Assembly (NCBI GenBank): GCA_040954595.2
Contig: CM082593.2
Span: 10,540,001 to 10,604,000, forward strand
Reading direction: 5' to 3'
DNA length: 64,000 nt
Origin: Balanoglossus misakiensis
Taxonomy: Eukaryota > Hemichordata
Shown here in pieces: positions 13,241 through 27,560 of the stretch; the first letter of the stretch is position 1, and the number at the start of each line of letters is the position of its first letter. The notes below the pieces were generated by a model that was not told where the DNA came from, did no database searches, and saw nothing but the letters and a program-made list of their open reading frames with translations. A program made the translations under genes and the position numbers.

Positions 13241-16200
13241 AAAAAAAATTATGGGTAAAAATCATCAAAAATGACAAATTTTCATCTTTGTAAAATCACA
13301 AAATTTCGTCGATTTTGAAAAAAATCATAGGTTCGTCGATTTTTTAAAAAAAAACATGGGTGAAAATCATCAAAAAATGACAAATTTTGAAAAAAAACGG
13401 GTGAAAATCATCAAAAAATGACACATTTTCGACTGCAAAATCTCAAAATTTCGTCAATTTTGAAAAAAATCATGGTCGAAAATCATCAAATAATGACAAT
13501 TTTTTTACTGCAAAATCTCAAAATTTCATCGATTTTTGAAAAAAATCATGGGTGAAAATCATCAAAAAATGACAAATTTTCGACTTTGCAAAATCTCAAA
13601 ATTTCGTCGATTTTTGAAGAAAATCAAGGGTGAAAATCATCAAAAAATGACAAATTTTCCTCTTTGCAAAATCTCAAAATTTCGTCGATTTTTAAAAAAA
13701 GACATGGGTGTAAATCATCAAAAAATAACAAATTTTCGACTTTGCAAAATCTCAAAATTTCGTCGATTTTTGAAAAAAATCATGTGTGAAAATCATTAAA
13801 AAATGACAAATTTTCGACTTTGCAAAATCTCAAAATTTCGTCAATTTTTGAAAAAATCATGGGTGAAAATCATCAAAAAATGACAAATTTTCGTCTTTGC
13901 AAAATCTCAAAATTTCGTCCATTTTAAAAAAAAACGGGGGAAAATGATCAAAAAATGACAAATTTTCGACTGCAAAATCTCAAAATTTCGTCAATTTTGA
14001 AAAAAATCATGGTCGAAAATCATCAAATAATGACAATTTTTTTACTGCAAAATCTCAAAATTTCATCGATTTTTGAAAAAAATCATGGGTGAAAATCATC
14101 AAAAAATGACAAATTTTCGACTTTGCAAAATCTGAAAATTTCGTCGATTTTTGAAAAAAATCATGGGTGAAAATCATCAAAAAATGACAAATTTTCGACT
14201 TTGCAAAATCTCAAAATTTCGTCAATTTTTGAAAAAATCATGGGTGAAAATCATCAAAAAATGACAAATTTTCGTCTTTGCAAAATCTCAAAATTTCGTC
14301 GGTTTTTGAAAAATAATATGGGTGAAAATCATCAAAAAATGACAAATTTTCGACTTTGCAAAATCTCAAAATTTCGTCGGTTTTGAAAAAAATCATGGGT
14401 TCGTCGATTTTTTTAAATAAAAACATGGGTGAAAATCATCAAAAAATGACAAATGTTCGACTTTGCAAAATCTAAAAATTTCGTCGATTTTTGAAAAAAA
14501 ATCATGGGTGAAAATCATCAAAAAATGACAAATTTTCGTCTTTGCAAAATCTCAAAATTTCGTCCATTTTTGAAAAAAAAATCATGGGTAAAAATCATCA
14601 AAAATGACAAATTTTCGTCTTTGCAAAATCTCAAATTTTCGTCGATTTTTGAAAAAAAATCATGGTTGAAAATCATCAAAAAATGACAAAATGTTCGACT
14701 TTGTAAAATCACAAAATTTCGTCGATTTTGAAAAAAATCATAGGTTCGTCGAATTTTTTTAAAAAAACATGGGTGAAAATCATCAAAAAATGACAAATTT
14801 TGAAAAAAAAACGGGTGAAAATCATCAAAAAATGACCTATTTTCGTCGACTTTGCAAAATCTCAAAATTTCGTCGATGTTTGAAAAAAATCATGGGGGAA
14901 AATCATGAAAAAATGACATATTTTCCTCTTTGCAAAATCTCAAAATTTCGTCGATTTTTAAAAAAAGACATGGGTGAAAATCATCAAAAAATAACAAATT
15001 TTCGACTTTGCAAAATCTCAAAATTTCGTCCATTTTTGAAAAAAAATCATGGGTAAAAATCATCAAAAAATGACAAATTTTCGTCTTTGCAAAATCTCAC
15101 AATTTCGTCGATTTTTGAAAAAAATCATGTGTGAAAATCATCAAAAAATGACAAATTTTCGACTTTGCAAAATCTCAAAATTTCGTCAATTTTTGAAAAA
15201 ATCATGGGTGAAAATCATCAAAAAATGACAAATTTTCGTCTTTGCAAAATCTCAACATTTCGTCCATTTAAAAACAAAAACGGGGGAAAATCATCAAAAA
15301 ATGACAAATTTTCGACTTTGCAAAATCTCAAAATTTCGTCGATTTTTGAAAAAAATCATGGGTGAAAATCATCAAAAAATGACAAATTTTCGACTTTGCA
15401 AAATCTCAAAATTTCGTCAATTTTTGAAAAAATCATGGGTGAAAATCATCAAAAAATGACAAATTTTCGACTTCGCAAAATCTCAAAATTTCGTCGATTT
15501 TTAAAAAAAGACATGGGTGAAAATCATCAAAAAATGACAAATTTTCGACTTTGTAAAATCTCACAATTTCGTCGATTTTGAAAAAAATCATAGGTTCGTC
15601 GATTTTTTAAAAAAAAACATGGGTGAAAATATTCACAAAATGACAAATTTTGAAAAAAAAACGGGTGAAAATCATCAAAAAATGACACATTTTCGTCGAC
15701 TTTGCAAAATCTCAAAATTTCGTCGATTTTGAAAAAAATCATAGGTTCGTCGATTTTTAAAAAAAAAACATGGGTGAAAATCATCACAAAATGACAAATT
15801 TTGAAAAAAAAAACGGGTGAAAATCATCAAAAAATGACAAATTTTCGACTTTGCAAAATCTCAAAATTTCGTCAATTTTTGAAAAAATCATGGGTGAAAA
15901 TCATCACAAAATGACAAATTTTGAAAAAAAAACGGGTGAAAATCATCAAAAAATGACAAATTTTCGTCTTTGCAAAATCTCAAAATTTCGTCCATTTAAA
16001 AAAAAAAACGGGGGAAAATCATCAAAAAATGACACATTTTCGACTTTGCAAAATCTCAAAATTTCGTCAATTTTTGAAAAAATCATTGATGAAAATCATC
16101 AAAAAATGACAAATTTTCGTCTTTGCAAAATCTCAAAATTTCGTCGGTTTTTAAAAAATAATATGGGTGAAAACCATCAAAAAATGACAAATTTTTGACT

Positions 16201-17379
16201 GCAAAATCTCAACATTTAGTCGATTTTTGAAAAAAATCATGGGTGAAAATCATCAAAAAATGACAAATTTTCGACTTTGCAAAATCTCAAAATTTCGTCG
16301 GTTTTGAAAAAAATCATGGGTTCGTCGATTTTTTTAAATAAAAACATGGGTGAAAATCATCAAAAAATGACAAATGTTCGACTTTGCAAAATCTCAAAAT
16401 TTCGTCGATTTTGAAAAAAATCATAGGTTCGTCGATTTTTTAAAAAAAAACATGGGTGAAAATCATCACAAAATGACAAATTTTGAAAAAAAAACGGGTG
16501 AAAATCATCAAAAAATGACACATTTACGACTTTGCAAAATCTCAAAATTTCGTCGATTTTTGGAAAAAAACCATGGGTGAAAATCATGAAAAAATGACAA
16601 ATTTTCCTCTTTGCAAAATCTCAAAATTTCGTCGATTTTTGAAAAAAAATCATGGGTGAAAATCATCACAAAATGACAAATTTTGAAAAAAAAAACGGGT
16701 GAAAATCATCAAAAAATGACAAATTTTCGACTTTGCAAAATCTCAAAATTTCGTCGATTTTTGAAAAAAATAATGGGGAAAATGATCAAAAAATGACAAA
16801 TTTTCGACTGCAAAATTTCAAAATTTCGTCAATTTTGAAAAAATCATGGGTGAAAATCATCAAAAAATGACAAATTTTCGACTGCAAAATCTCAAAATTT
16901 CGTCGATTTTTGAAAAAAAATCATGGGTAAAAATCATCAAAAATGACAAATTTTCGTCTTTGCAAAATCTCAAACTTTCGTCCATTTTTAAAAAACAATC
17001 ATGGGGGAAAATCATCAAAAAATGACAAATTTTCGATTTTGCAAAATCTCAAAATTTCGTCGATTTTTGAAAAAAAATGTGTGAAAATCATCAAAAAATG
17101 ACACATTTTCGTCGACTTTGCAAAATCTCAAAATTTCGTCGATTTTTGAAAAAAATCATGGGGGAAAATCATGAAAAAATGACAAATTTTCGACTTTGCA
17201 AAATCTCAAAATTTCGTCAATTTTGAATAAAAATCATGGGTGAAAATCATCAAAAAATGACAAATTTTCGACTTTGCAAAATCTCACAATTTCGTCGATT
17301 TTGTTCACCAAAAAATGAGAAATTTTCGGCTTTGCAAAATCTCAAAATTTCGTCAATTTTGAAAAAAATCATGGGTGAA

Positions 17380-20300
17380 AATCATCAAAAAATGACAAAT
17401 TTTCGACTTTGCAAAATCTCAAAATTTCGTCGATTTTTGAAGAAAATCATGGGTGAAAATCATCAAAAAATGACAAATTTTCGACTTTGCAAAATCTCAA
17501 AATTTTTTCGATTGTTGAAAAAAATCATCGGTGAAAATCATCAAAAAATGACAAATTTTCGACTTTGCAAAATCTCAAAATTTTGTTGATTTTTGAAAAA
17601 AATCATAGGTGAAAATCATCAAAAAATGACAAATTTTCGACTTTGCAAAATCTCAAAATTTCGTCGATTTTTGAAGAAAATCATGGGTGAAAATCATCAA
17701 AAAATGACAAATTTTGAAAAAAAAACGGGTGAAAATCATCAAAAAATGACATATTTACGACTTTGCAAAATCTCAAAATTTCGTCGATTTTTGAAAAAAA
17801 ACCGGGTGAAAATCATCAAAAAATGACACATTTACGACTTTGCAAAATCTCAAAATTTCGTCGATTTTTGAAAAAAAATCATGGGTGAAAATCATCAAAA
17901 AATGACAAATTTTCGATTTTGCTAAATCTCAAAATTTCGTCGATTTTTGAAAAAAACGGGTGAAAATCATCAAAAAATGACACATTTTCGTCGACTTTGC
18001 AAAATCTCAAAATTTCGTCGATTTTTGAAGAAAATCATGGGTGAAAATCATCAAAAAATTACAAATTTTCGACTTTGCAAAATCTCAAAATTTCGTCAAT
18101 TTTGAAAAAAATCATCGGTGAAAATCATCAAAAAATTACAAATTTTTTACTGCAAAATCTCAAATTTTCGTCGATTTTTTAAAAAAATTGTTGAAAATCA
18201 TCAAAAAATGACAAATTTTCCTCTCTTGCAATTTCTGAAAATTTCGTCGATTTTTGAGAAAAATCATGGGTGAAAATCAACAAAAAATGACAAATTTTCG
18301 ACTTTGCAAAATCTCAAATTTTCGTCGATTTTTGAAAAAAATCATGGGGGAAAATGATCAAAAAATGACAAATTTTCGACTGCAAAATCTCAAAATTTCG
18401 TCAATTTTGAAAAAAATCATGGGTGAAAATCATGAAAAAATGACAATTTTTTTACTGCAAAATCTCAAAATTTCATCGATTTTTGAAAAAAATCATGGGT
18501 GAAAATCATCAAAAAATGACAAATTTTCGACTTTGCAAAATCTCAAAATTTCGTCGATTTTTGAAAAACAAAATCATGGGAAAAAATCTTCAAAAAATGA
18601 CAAATTTTCGACTTTGCAAAATCTCAAAATTTCGTCGATTTTTGAAAAAAATAATGGGGAAAATGATCAAAAAATGACAAATTTTCGACTGCAAAATTTC
18701 AAAATTTCGTCAATTTTGAAAAAAATCATGGTCGAAAATCATCAAATAATGACAATTTTTTTACTGCAAAATCTCAAAATTTCATCGATTTTTGAAAAAA
18801 ATCATGGGTGAAAATCATCAAAAAATGACAAATTTTCGACTTTGCAAAATCTCAAAATTTCGTCGATTTTTGAAGAAAATCAAGGGTGAAAATCATCAAA
18901 AAATGACAAATTTTCCTCTTTGCAAAATCTCAAAATTTCGTCGATTTTTAAAAAAAAGACATGGGTGTAAATCATCAAAAAATAACAAATTTTCGACTTT
19001 GCAAAATCTCAAAATTTCGTCGATTTTTGAAAAAAATCATGTGTGAAAATCATTAAAAAATGACAAATTTTCGACTTTGCAAAATCTCAAAATTTCGTCA
19101 ATTTTTGAAAAAATCATGGGTGAAAATCATCAAAAAATGACAAATTTTCGTCTTTGCAAAATCTCAAAATTTCGTCCATTTTAAAAAAAAAACGGGGGAA
19201 AATGATCAAAAAATGACAAATTTTCGACTGCAAAATCTCAAAATTTCGTCAATTTTGAAAAAAATCATGGTCGAAAATCATCAAATAATGACAATTTTTT
19301 TACTGCAAAATCTCAAAATTTCATCGATTTTTGAAAAAAATCATGGGTGAAAATCATCAAAAAATGACAAATTTTCGACTTTGCAAAATCTCAAAATTTC
19401 GTCGATTTTTGAAGAAAATCAAGGGTGAAAATCATCAAAAAATGACAAATTTTCGACTTTGCAAAATCTGAAAATTTCGTCGATTTTTGAAAAAAATCAT
19501 GGGTGAAAATCATCAAAAAATGACAAATTTTCGACTTTGCAAAATCTCAAAATTTCGTCAATTTTTGAAAAAATCATGGGTGAAAATCATCAAAAAATGA
19601 CAAATTTTCGGCTTTGCAAAATCTCAAAATTTCGTCAATTTTGAAAAAAATCATGGGTGAAAATCATCAAAAAATGACAAATTTTCGACTTTGCAAAATC
19701 TCAAAATTTCGTCGATTTTTGAAAAAAATCATGGGTGAAAATCATCAAAAAAATGACAAATTTTCGACTTTGCAAAATCTCAAAATTTTTTCGATTGTTG
19801 AAAAAAATCATCGGTGAAAATCATCAAAAAATGACAAATTTTCGACTTTGCAAAATCTGAAAATTTCGTCGATTTTTGAAAAAAATCATGGGTGAAAATC
19901 ATCAAAAAATGACAAATTTTCGACTTTGCAAAATCTCAAAATTTCGTCAATTTTTGAAAAAATCATGGGTGAAAATCATCAAAAAATGACAAATTTTCGG
20001 CTTTGCAAAATCTCAAAATTTCGTCAATTTTGAAAAAAATCATGGGTGAAAATCATCAAAAAATGACAAATTTTCGACTTTGCAAAATCTCAAAATTTCG
20101 TCGATTTTTGAAAAAAATCATGGGTGAAAATCATCAAAAAAATGACAAATTTTCGACTTTGCAAAATCTCAAAATTTCGTCGATTTTTGAAGAAAATCAT
20201 GGGTGAAAATCATCAAAAAATGACAAATTTTCGACTTTGCAAAATCTCAAAATTTTTTCGATTGTTGAAAAAAATCATCGGTGAAAATCATCAAAAAATG

Positions 20301-23300
20301 ACAAATTTTCGACTTTGCAAAATCTCAAAATTTTGTTGATTTTTGAAAAAAATCATAGGTGAAAATCATCAAAAAATGACAAATTTTCGACTTTGCAAAA
20401 TCTCAAAATTTCGTCGATTTTTGAAGAAAATCATGGGTGAAAATCATCAAAAAATGACAAATTTTGAAAAAAAAACGGGTGAAAATCATCAAAAAATGAC
20501 ATATTTACGACTTTGCAAAATCTCAAAATTTCGTCGATTTTTGAAAAAAAACCGGGTGAAAATCATCAAAAAATGACACATTTACGACTTTGCAAAATCT
20601 CAAAATTTCGTCGATTTTTGAAAAAAAATCATGGGTGAAAATCATCAAAAAATGACAAATTTTCGATTTTGCTAAATCTCAAAATTTCGTCGATTTTTGA
20701 AAAAAACGGGTGAAAATCATCAAAAAATGACACATTTTCGTCGACTTTGCAAAATCTCAAAATTTCGTCGATTTTTGAAGAAAATCATGGGTGAAAATCA
20801 TCAAAAAATTACAAATTTTCGACTTTGCAAAATCTCAAAATTTCGTCAATTTTGAAAAAAATCATCGGTGAAAATCATCAAAAAATTACAATTTTTTTAC
20901 TGCAAAATCTCAAATTTTCGTCGATTTTTTAAAAAAATTGTTGAAAATCATCAAAAAATGACAAATTTTCCTGTCTTGCAAAATCTGAAAATTTCGTCGA
21001 TTTTTGAGAAAAATCATGGGTGAAAATCAACAAAAAATGACAAATTTTCGACTTTGCAAAATCTCAAATTTTCGTCGATTTTTGAAAAAAATCATGGGGG
21101 AAAATGATCAAAAAATGACAAATTTTCGACTGCAAAATCTCAAAATTTCGTCAATTTTGAAAAAAATCATGGGTGAAAATCATGAAAAAATGACAATTTT
21201 TTTACTGCAAAATCTCAAAATTTCATCGATTTTTGAAAAAAATCATGGGTGAAAATCATCAAAAAATGACAAATTTTCGACTTTGCAAAATCTCAAAATT
21301 TCGTCGATTTTTGAAAAACAAAATCATGGGAAAAAATCTTCAAAAAATGACAAATTTTCGACTTTGCAAAATCTCAAAATTTCGTCGATTTTTGAAAAAA
21401 ATAATGGGGAAAATGATCAAAAAATGACAAATTTTCGACTGCAAAATTTCAAAATTTCGTCAATTTTGAAAAAAATCATGGTCGAAAATCATCAAATAAT
21501 GACAATTTTTTTACTGCAAAATCTCAAAATTTCATCGATTTTTGAAAAAAATCATGGGTGAAAATCATCAAAAAATGACAAATTTTCGACTTTGCAAAAT
21601 CTCAAAATTTCGTCGATTTTTGAAGAAAATCAAGGGTGAAAATCATCAAAAAATGACAAATTTTCCTCTTTGCAAAATCTCAAAATTTCGTCGATTTTTA
21701 AAAAAAGACATGGGTGTAAATCATCAAAAAATAACAAATTTTCGACTTTGCAAAATCTCAAAATTTCGTCGATTTTTGAAAAAAATCATGTGTGAAAATC
21801 ATTAAAAAATGACAAATTTTCGACTTTGCAAAATCTCAAAATTTCGTCAATTTTTGAAAAAATCATGGGTGAAAATCATCAAAAAATGACAAATTTTCGT
21901 CTTTGCAAAATCTCAAAATTTCGTCCATTTTAAAAAAAAAACGGGGGAAAATGATCAAAAAATGACAAATTTTCGACTGCAAAATCTCAAAATTTCGTCA
22001 ATTTTGAAAAAAATCATGGTCGAAAATCATCAAATAATGACAATTTTTTTACTGCAAAATCTCAAAATTTCATCGATTTTTGAAAAAAATCATGGGTGAA
22101 AATCATCAAAAAATGACAAATTTTCGACTTTGCAAAATCTCAAAATTTCGTCGATTTTTGAAGAAAATCAAGGGTGAAAATCATCAAAAAATGACAAATT
22201 TTCGACTTTGCAAAATCTGAAAATTTCTTCGATTTTTGAAAAAAATCATGGGTGAAAATCATCAAAAAATGACAAATTTTCGACTTTGCAAAATCTCAAA
22301 ATTTCGTCAATTTTTGAAAAAAATAATGGGGAAAATGATCAAAAAATGACAAATTTTCGACTGCAAAATTTCAAAATTTCGTCAATTTTGAAAAAAATCA
22401 TGGGTGAAAATCATCAAAAAATGACAAATTTTCGTCTTTGCAAAATCTCAAAATTTCGTCGGTTTTTGAAAAATAATATGGGTGAAAATCATCAAAAAAT
22501 GACAAATTTTCGACTTTGCAAAATCTCAAAATTTCGTCGGTTTTGAAAAAAATCATGGGTTCGTCGATTTTTTTAAATAAAAACATGGGTGAAAATCATC
22601 AAAAAATGACAAATGTTCGACTTTGCAAAATCTAAAAATTTCGTCGATTTTTGAAAAAAAATCATGGGTGAAAATCATCAAAAAATGACAAATTTTCGTC
22701 TTTGCAAAATCTCAAAATTTCGTCCATTTTTGAAAAAAAATCATGGGTAAAAATCATCAAAAATGACAAATTTTCGTCTTTGCAAAATCTCAAATTTTCG
22801 TCGATTTTTGAAAAAAAATCATGGTTGAAAATCATCAAAAAATGACAAAATGTTCGACTTTGTAAAATCACAAAATTTCGTCGATTTTGAAAAAAATCAT
22901 AGGTTCGTCGATTTTTTTAAAAAAAACATGGGTGAAAATCATCAAAAAATGACAAATTTTGAAAAAAAAACGGGTGAAAATCATCAAAAAATGACCTATT
23001 TTCGTCGACTTTGCAAAATCTCAAAATTTCGTCGATTTTTGAAAAAAATCATGGGGGAAAATCATGAAAAAATGACATATTTTCCTCTTTGCAAAATCTC
23101 AAAATTTCGTCGATTTTTAAAAAAAGACATGGGTGAAAATCATCAAAAAATAACAACTTTTCGACTTTGCAAAATCTCAAAATTTCGTCCATTTTTGAAA
23201 AAAAATCATGGGTAAAAATCATCAAAAAATGACAAATTTTCGTCTTTGCAAAATCTCACAATTTCGTCGATTTTTGAAAAAAATCATGTGTGAAAATCAT

Positions 23301-26300
23301 CAAAAAATGACAAATTTTCGACTTTGCAAAATCTCAAAATTTCGTCAATTTTTGAAAAAATCATGGGTGAAAATCATCAAAAAATGACAAATTTTCGTCT
23401 TTGCAAAATCTCAACATTTCGTCCATTTAAAAACAAAAACGGGGGAAAATCATCAAAAAATGACAAATTTTCGACTTTGCAAAATCTCAAAATTTCGTCA
23501 ATTTTGAAAAAAATCATGGGTGAAAATCATCAAAAAATGACAAATTTTCGACTTTGCAAAATCTCAAAATTTCGTCAATTTTTGAAAAAATCATGGGTGA
23601 AAATCATCAAAAAATGACAAATTTTCGACTTTGCAAAATCTCAAAATTTCGTCAATTTTTGAAAAAATCATGGGTGAAAATCATCAAAAAATGACAAATT
23701 TTCGTCTTTGCAAAATCTCAACATTTCGTCCATTTAAAAACAAAAACGGGGGAAAATCATCAAAAAATGACAAATTTTCGACTTTGCAAAATCTCAAAAT
23801 TTCGTCAATTTTGAAAAAAATCATGGGTGAAAATCATCAAAAAATGACAAATTTTCGGCTTTGCAAAATCTCAAAATTTCGTCAATTTTGAAAAAAATCA
23901 TGGGTGAAAATCATCAAAAAATGACAAATTTTCGACTTTGCAAAATCTCAAAATTTCGTCGATTTTTGAAAAAAATCATGGGTGAAAATCATCAAAAAAA
24001 TGACAAATTTTCGACTTTGCAAAATCTCAAAATTTCGTCGATTTTTGAAGAAAATCATGGGTGAAAATCATCAAAAAATGACAAATTTTCGACTTTGCAA
24101 AATCTCAAAATTTTTTCGATTGTTGAAAAAAATCATCGGTGAAAATCATCAAAAAATGACAAATTTTCGACTTTGCAAAATCTCAAAATTTTGTTGATTT
24201 TTGAAAAAAATCATAGGTGAAAATCATCAAAAAATGACAAATTTTCGACTTTGCAAAATCTCAAAATTTCGTCGATTTTTGAAGAAAATCATGGGTGAAA
24301 ATCATCAAAAAATGACAAATTTTGAAAAAAAAACGGGTGAAAATCATCAAAAAATGACATATTTACGACTTTGCAAAATCTCAAAATTTCGTCGATTTTT
24401 GAAAAAAAACCGGGTGAAAATCATCAAAAAATGACACATTTACGACTTTGCAAAATCTCAAAATTTCGTCGATTTTTGAAAAAAAATCATGGGTGAAAAT
24501 CATCAAAAAATGACAAATTTTCGATTTTGCTAAATCTCAAAATTTCGTCGATTTTTGAAAAAAACGGGTGAAAATCATCAAAAAATGACACATTTTCGTC
24601 GACTTTGCAAAATCTCAAAATTTCGTCGATTTTTGAAGAAAATCATGGGTGAAAATCATCAAAAAATTACAAATTTTCGACTTTGCAAAATCTCAAAATT
24701 TCGTCAATTTTGAAAAAAATCATCGGTGAAAATCATCAAAAAATTACAATTTTTTTACTGCAAAATCTCAAATTTTCGTCGATTTTTTAAAAAAATTGTT
24801 GAAAATCATCAAAAAATGACAAATTTTCCTCTCTTGCAAAATCTGAAAATTTCGTCGATTTTTGAGAAAAATCATGGGTGAAAATCAACAAAAAATGACA
24901 AATTTTCGACTTTGCAAAATCTCAAATTTTCGTCGATTTTTGAAAAAAATCATGGGGGAAAATGATCAAAAAATGACAAATTTTCGACTGCAAAATCTCA
25001 AAATTTCGTCAATTTTGAAAAAAATCATGGGTGAAAATCATGAAAAAATGACAATTTTTTTACTGCAAAATCTCAAAATTTCATCGATTTTTGAAAAAAA
25101 TCATGGGTGAAAATCATCAAAAAATGACAAATTTTCGACTTTGCAAAATCTCAAAATTTCGTCGATTTTTGAAAAACAAAATCATGGGAAAAAATCTTCA
25201 AAAAATGACAAATTTTCGACTTTGCAAAATCTCAAAATTTCGTCGATTTTTGAAAAAAATAATGGGGAAAATGATCAAAAAATGACAAATTTTCGACTGC
25301 AAAATTTCAAAATTTCGTCAATTTTGAAAAAAATCATGGTCGAAAATCATCAAATAATGACAATTTTTTTACTGCAAAATCTCAAAATTTCATCGATTTT
25401 TGAAAAAAATCATGGGTGAAAATCATCAAAAAATGACAAATTTTCGACTTTGCAAAATCTCAAAATTTCGTCGATTTTTGAAGAAAATCAAGGGTGAAAA
25501 TCATCAAAAAATGACAAATTTTCCTCTTTGCAAAATCTCAAAATTTCGTCGATTTTTAAAAAAAGACATGGGTGTAAATCATCAAAAAATAACAAATTTT
25601 CGACTTTGCAAAATCTCAAAATTTCGTCGATTTTTGAAAAAAATCATGTGTGAAAATCATTAAAAAATGACAAATTTTCGACTTTGCAAAATCTCAAAAT
25701 TTCGTCAATTTTTGAAAAAATCATGGGTGAAAATCATCAAAAAATGACAAATTTTCGTCTTTGCAAAATCTCAAAATTTCGTCCATTTTAAAAAAAAAAC
25801 GGGGGAAAATGATCAAAAAATGACAAATTTTCGACTGCAAAATCTCAAAATTTCGTCAATTTTGAAAAAAATCATGGTCGAAAATCATCAAATAATGACA
25901 ATTTTTTTACTGCAAAATCTCAAAATTTCATCGATTTTTGAAAAAAATCATGGGTGAAAATCATCAAAAAATGACAAATTTTCGACTTTGCAAAATCTCA
26001 AAATTTCGTCGATTTTTGAAGAAAATCAAGGGTGAAAATCATCAAAAAATGACAAATTTTCGACTTTGCAAAATCTGAAAATTTCTTCGATTTTTGAAAA
26101 AAATCATGGGTGAAAATCATCAAAAAATGACAAATTTTCGACTTTGCAAAATCTCAAAATTTCGTCAATTTTTGAAAAAAATAATGGGGAAAATGATCAA
26201 AAAATGACAAATTTTCGACTGCAAAATTTCAAAATTTCGTCAATTTTGAAAAAAATCATGGGTGAAAATCATCAAAAAATGACAAATTTTCGTCTTTGCA

Positions 26301-27560
26301 AAATCTCAAAATTTCGTCGGTTTTTGAAAAATAATATGGGTGAAAATCATCAAAAAATGACAAATTTTCGACTTTGCAAAATCTCAAAATTTCGTCGGTT
26401 TTGAAAAAAATCATGGGTTCGTCGATTTTTTTAAATAAAAACATGGGTGAAAATCATCAAAAAATGACAAATGTTCGACTTTGCAAAATCTAAAAATTTC
26501 GTCGATTTTTGAAAAAAAATCATGGGTGAAAATCATCAAAAAATGACAAATTTTCGTCTTTGCAAAATCTCAAAATTTCGTCCATTTTTGAAAAAAAATC
26601 ATGGGTAAAAATCATCAAAAATGACAAATTTTCGTCTTTGCAAAATCTCAAATTTTCGTCGATTTTTGAAAAAAAATCATGGTTGAAAATCATCAAAAAA
26701 TGACAAAATGTTCGACTTTGTAAAATCACAAAATTTCGTCGATTTTGAAAAAAATCATAGGTTCGTCGATTTTTTTAAAAAAAACATGGGTGAAAATCAT
26801 CAAAAAATGACAAATTTTGAAAAAAAAACGGGTGAAAATCATCAAAAAATGACCTATTTTCGTCGACTTTGCAAAATCTCAAAATTTCGTCGATTTTTGA
26901 AAAAAATCATGGGGGAAAATCATGAAAAAATGACATATTTTCCTCTTTGCAAAATCTCAAAATTTCGTCGATTTTTAAAAAAAGACATGGGTGAAAATCA
27001 TCAAAAAATAACAACTTTTCGACTTTGCAAAATCTCAAAATTTCGTCCATTTTTGAAAAAAAATCATGGGTAAAAATCATCAAAAAATGACAAATTTTCG
27101 TCTTTGCAAAATCTCACAATTTCGTCGATTTTTGAAAAAAATCATGTGTGAAAATCATCAAAAAATGACAAATTTTCGACTTTGCAAAATCTCAAAATTT
27201 CGTCAATTTTTGAAAAAATCATGGGTGAAAATCATCAAAAAATGACAAATTTTCGTCTTTGCAAAATCTCAACATTTCGTCCATTTAAAAACAAAATCGG
27301 GGGAAAATCATCAAAAAATGACAAATTTTCGACTTTGCAAAATCTCAAAATTTCGTCAATTTTGAAAAAAATCATGGGTGAAAATCATCAAAAAATGACA
27401 AATTTTCGACTTTGCAAAATCTCAAAATTTCGTCAATTTTTGAAAAAATCATGGGTGAAAATCATCAAAAAATGACAAATTTTCGACTTTGCAAAATCTC
27501 AAAATTTCGTCAATTTTTGAAAAAATCATGGGTGAAAATCATCAAAAAATGACAAATTTT
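17380..27560 (+). repeat. Higher-order repeat with 2750-bp and 3858-bp offsets
   Basis: The block 17380-19560 recurs at about 20130-22310 (offset 2750) and again at 23988-26168 (offset 3858 from the second). The second and third copies match over a longer stretch, about 19990-23700 versus 23850-27560, so a 3.86-kb unit was duplicated after the 2.75-kb one. Landmarks are the GAAAAACAAAATCATGGGAA monomer, the TTTTTGAGAAAAATCATGGG monomer and the ATCAAGGGTG monomer. A partial fourth copy continues at about 29704-30997. Confidence 0.85.
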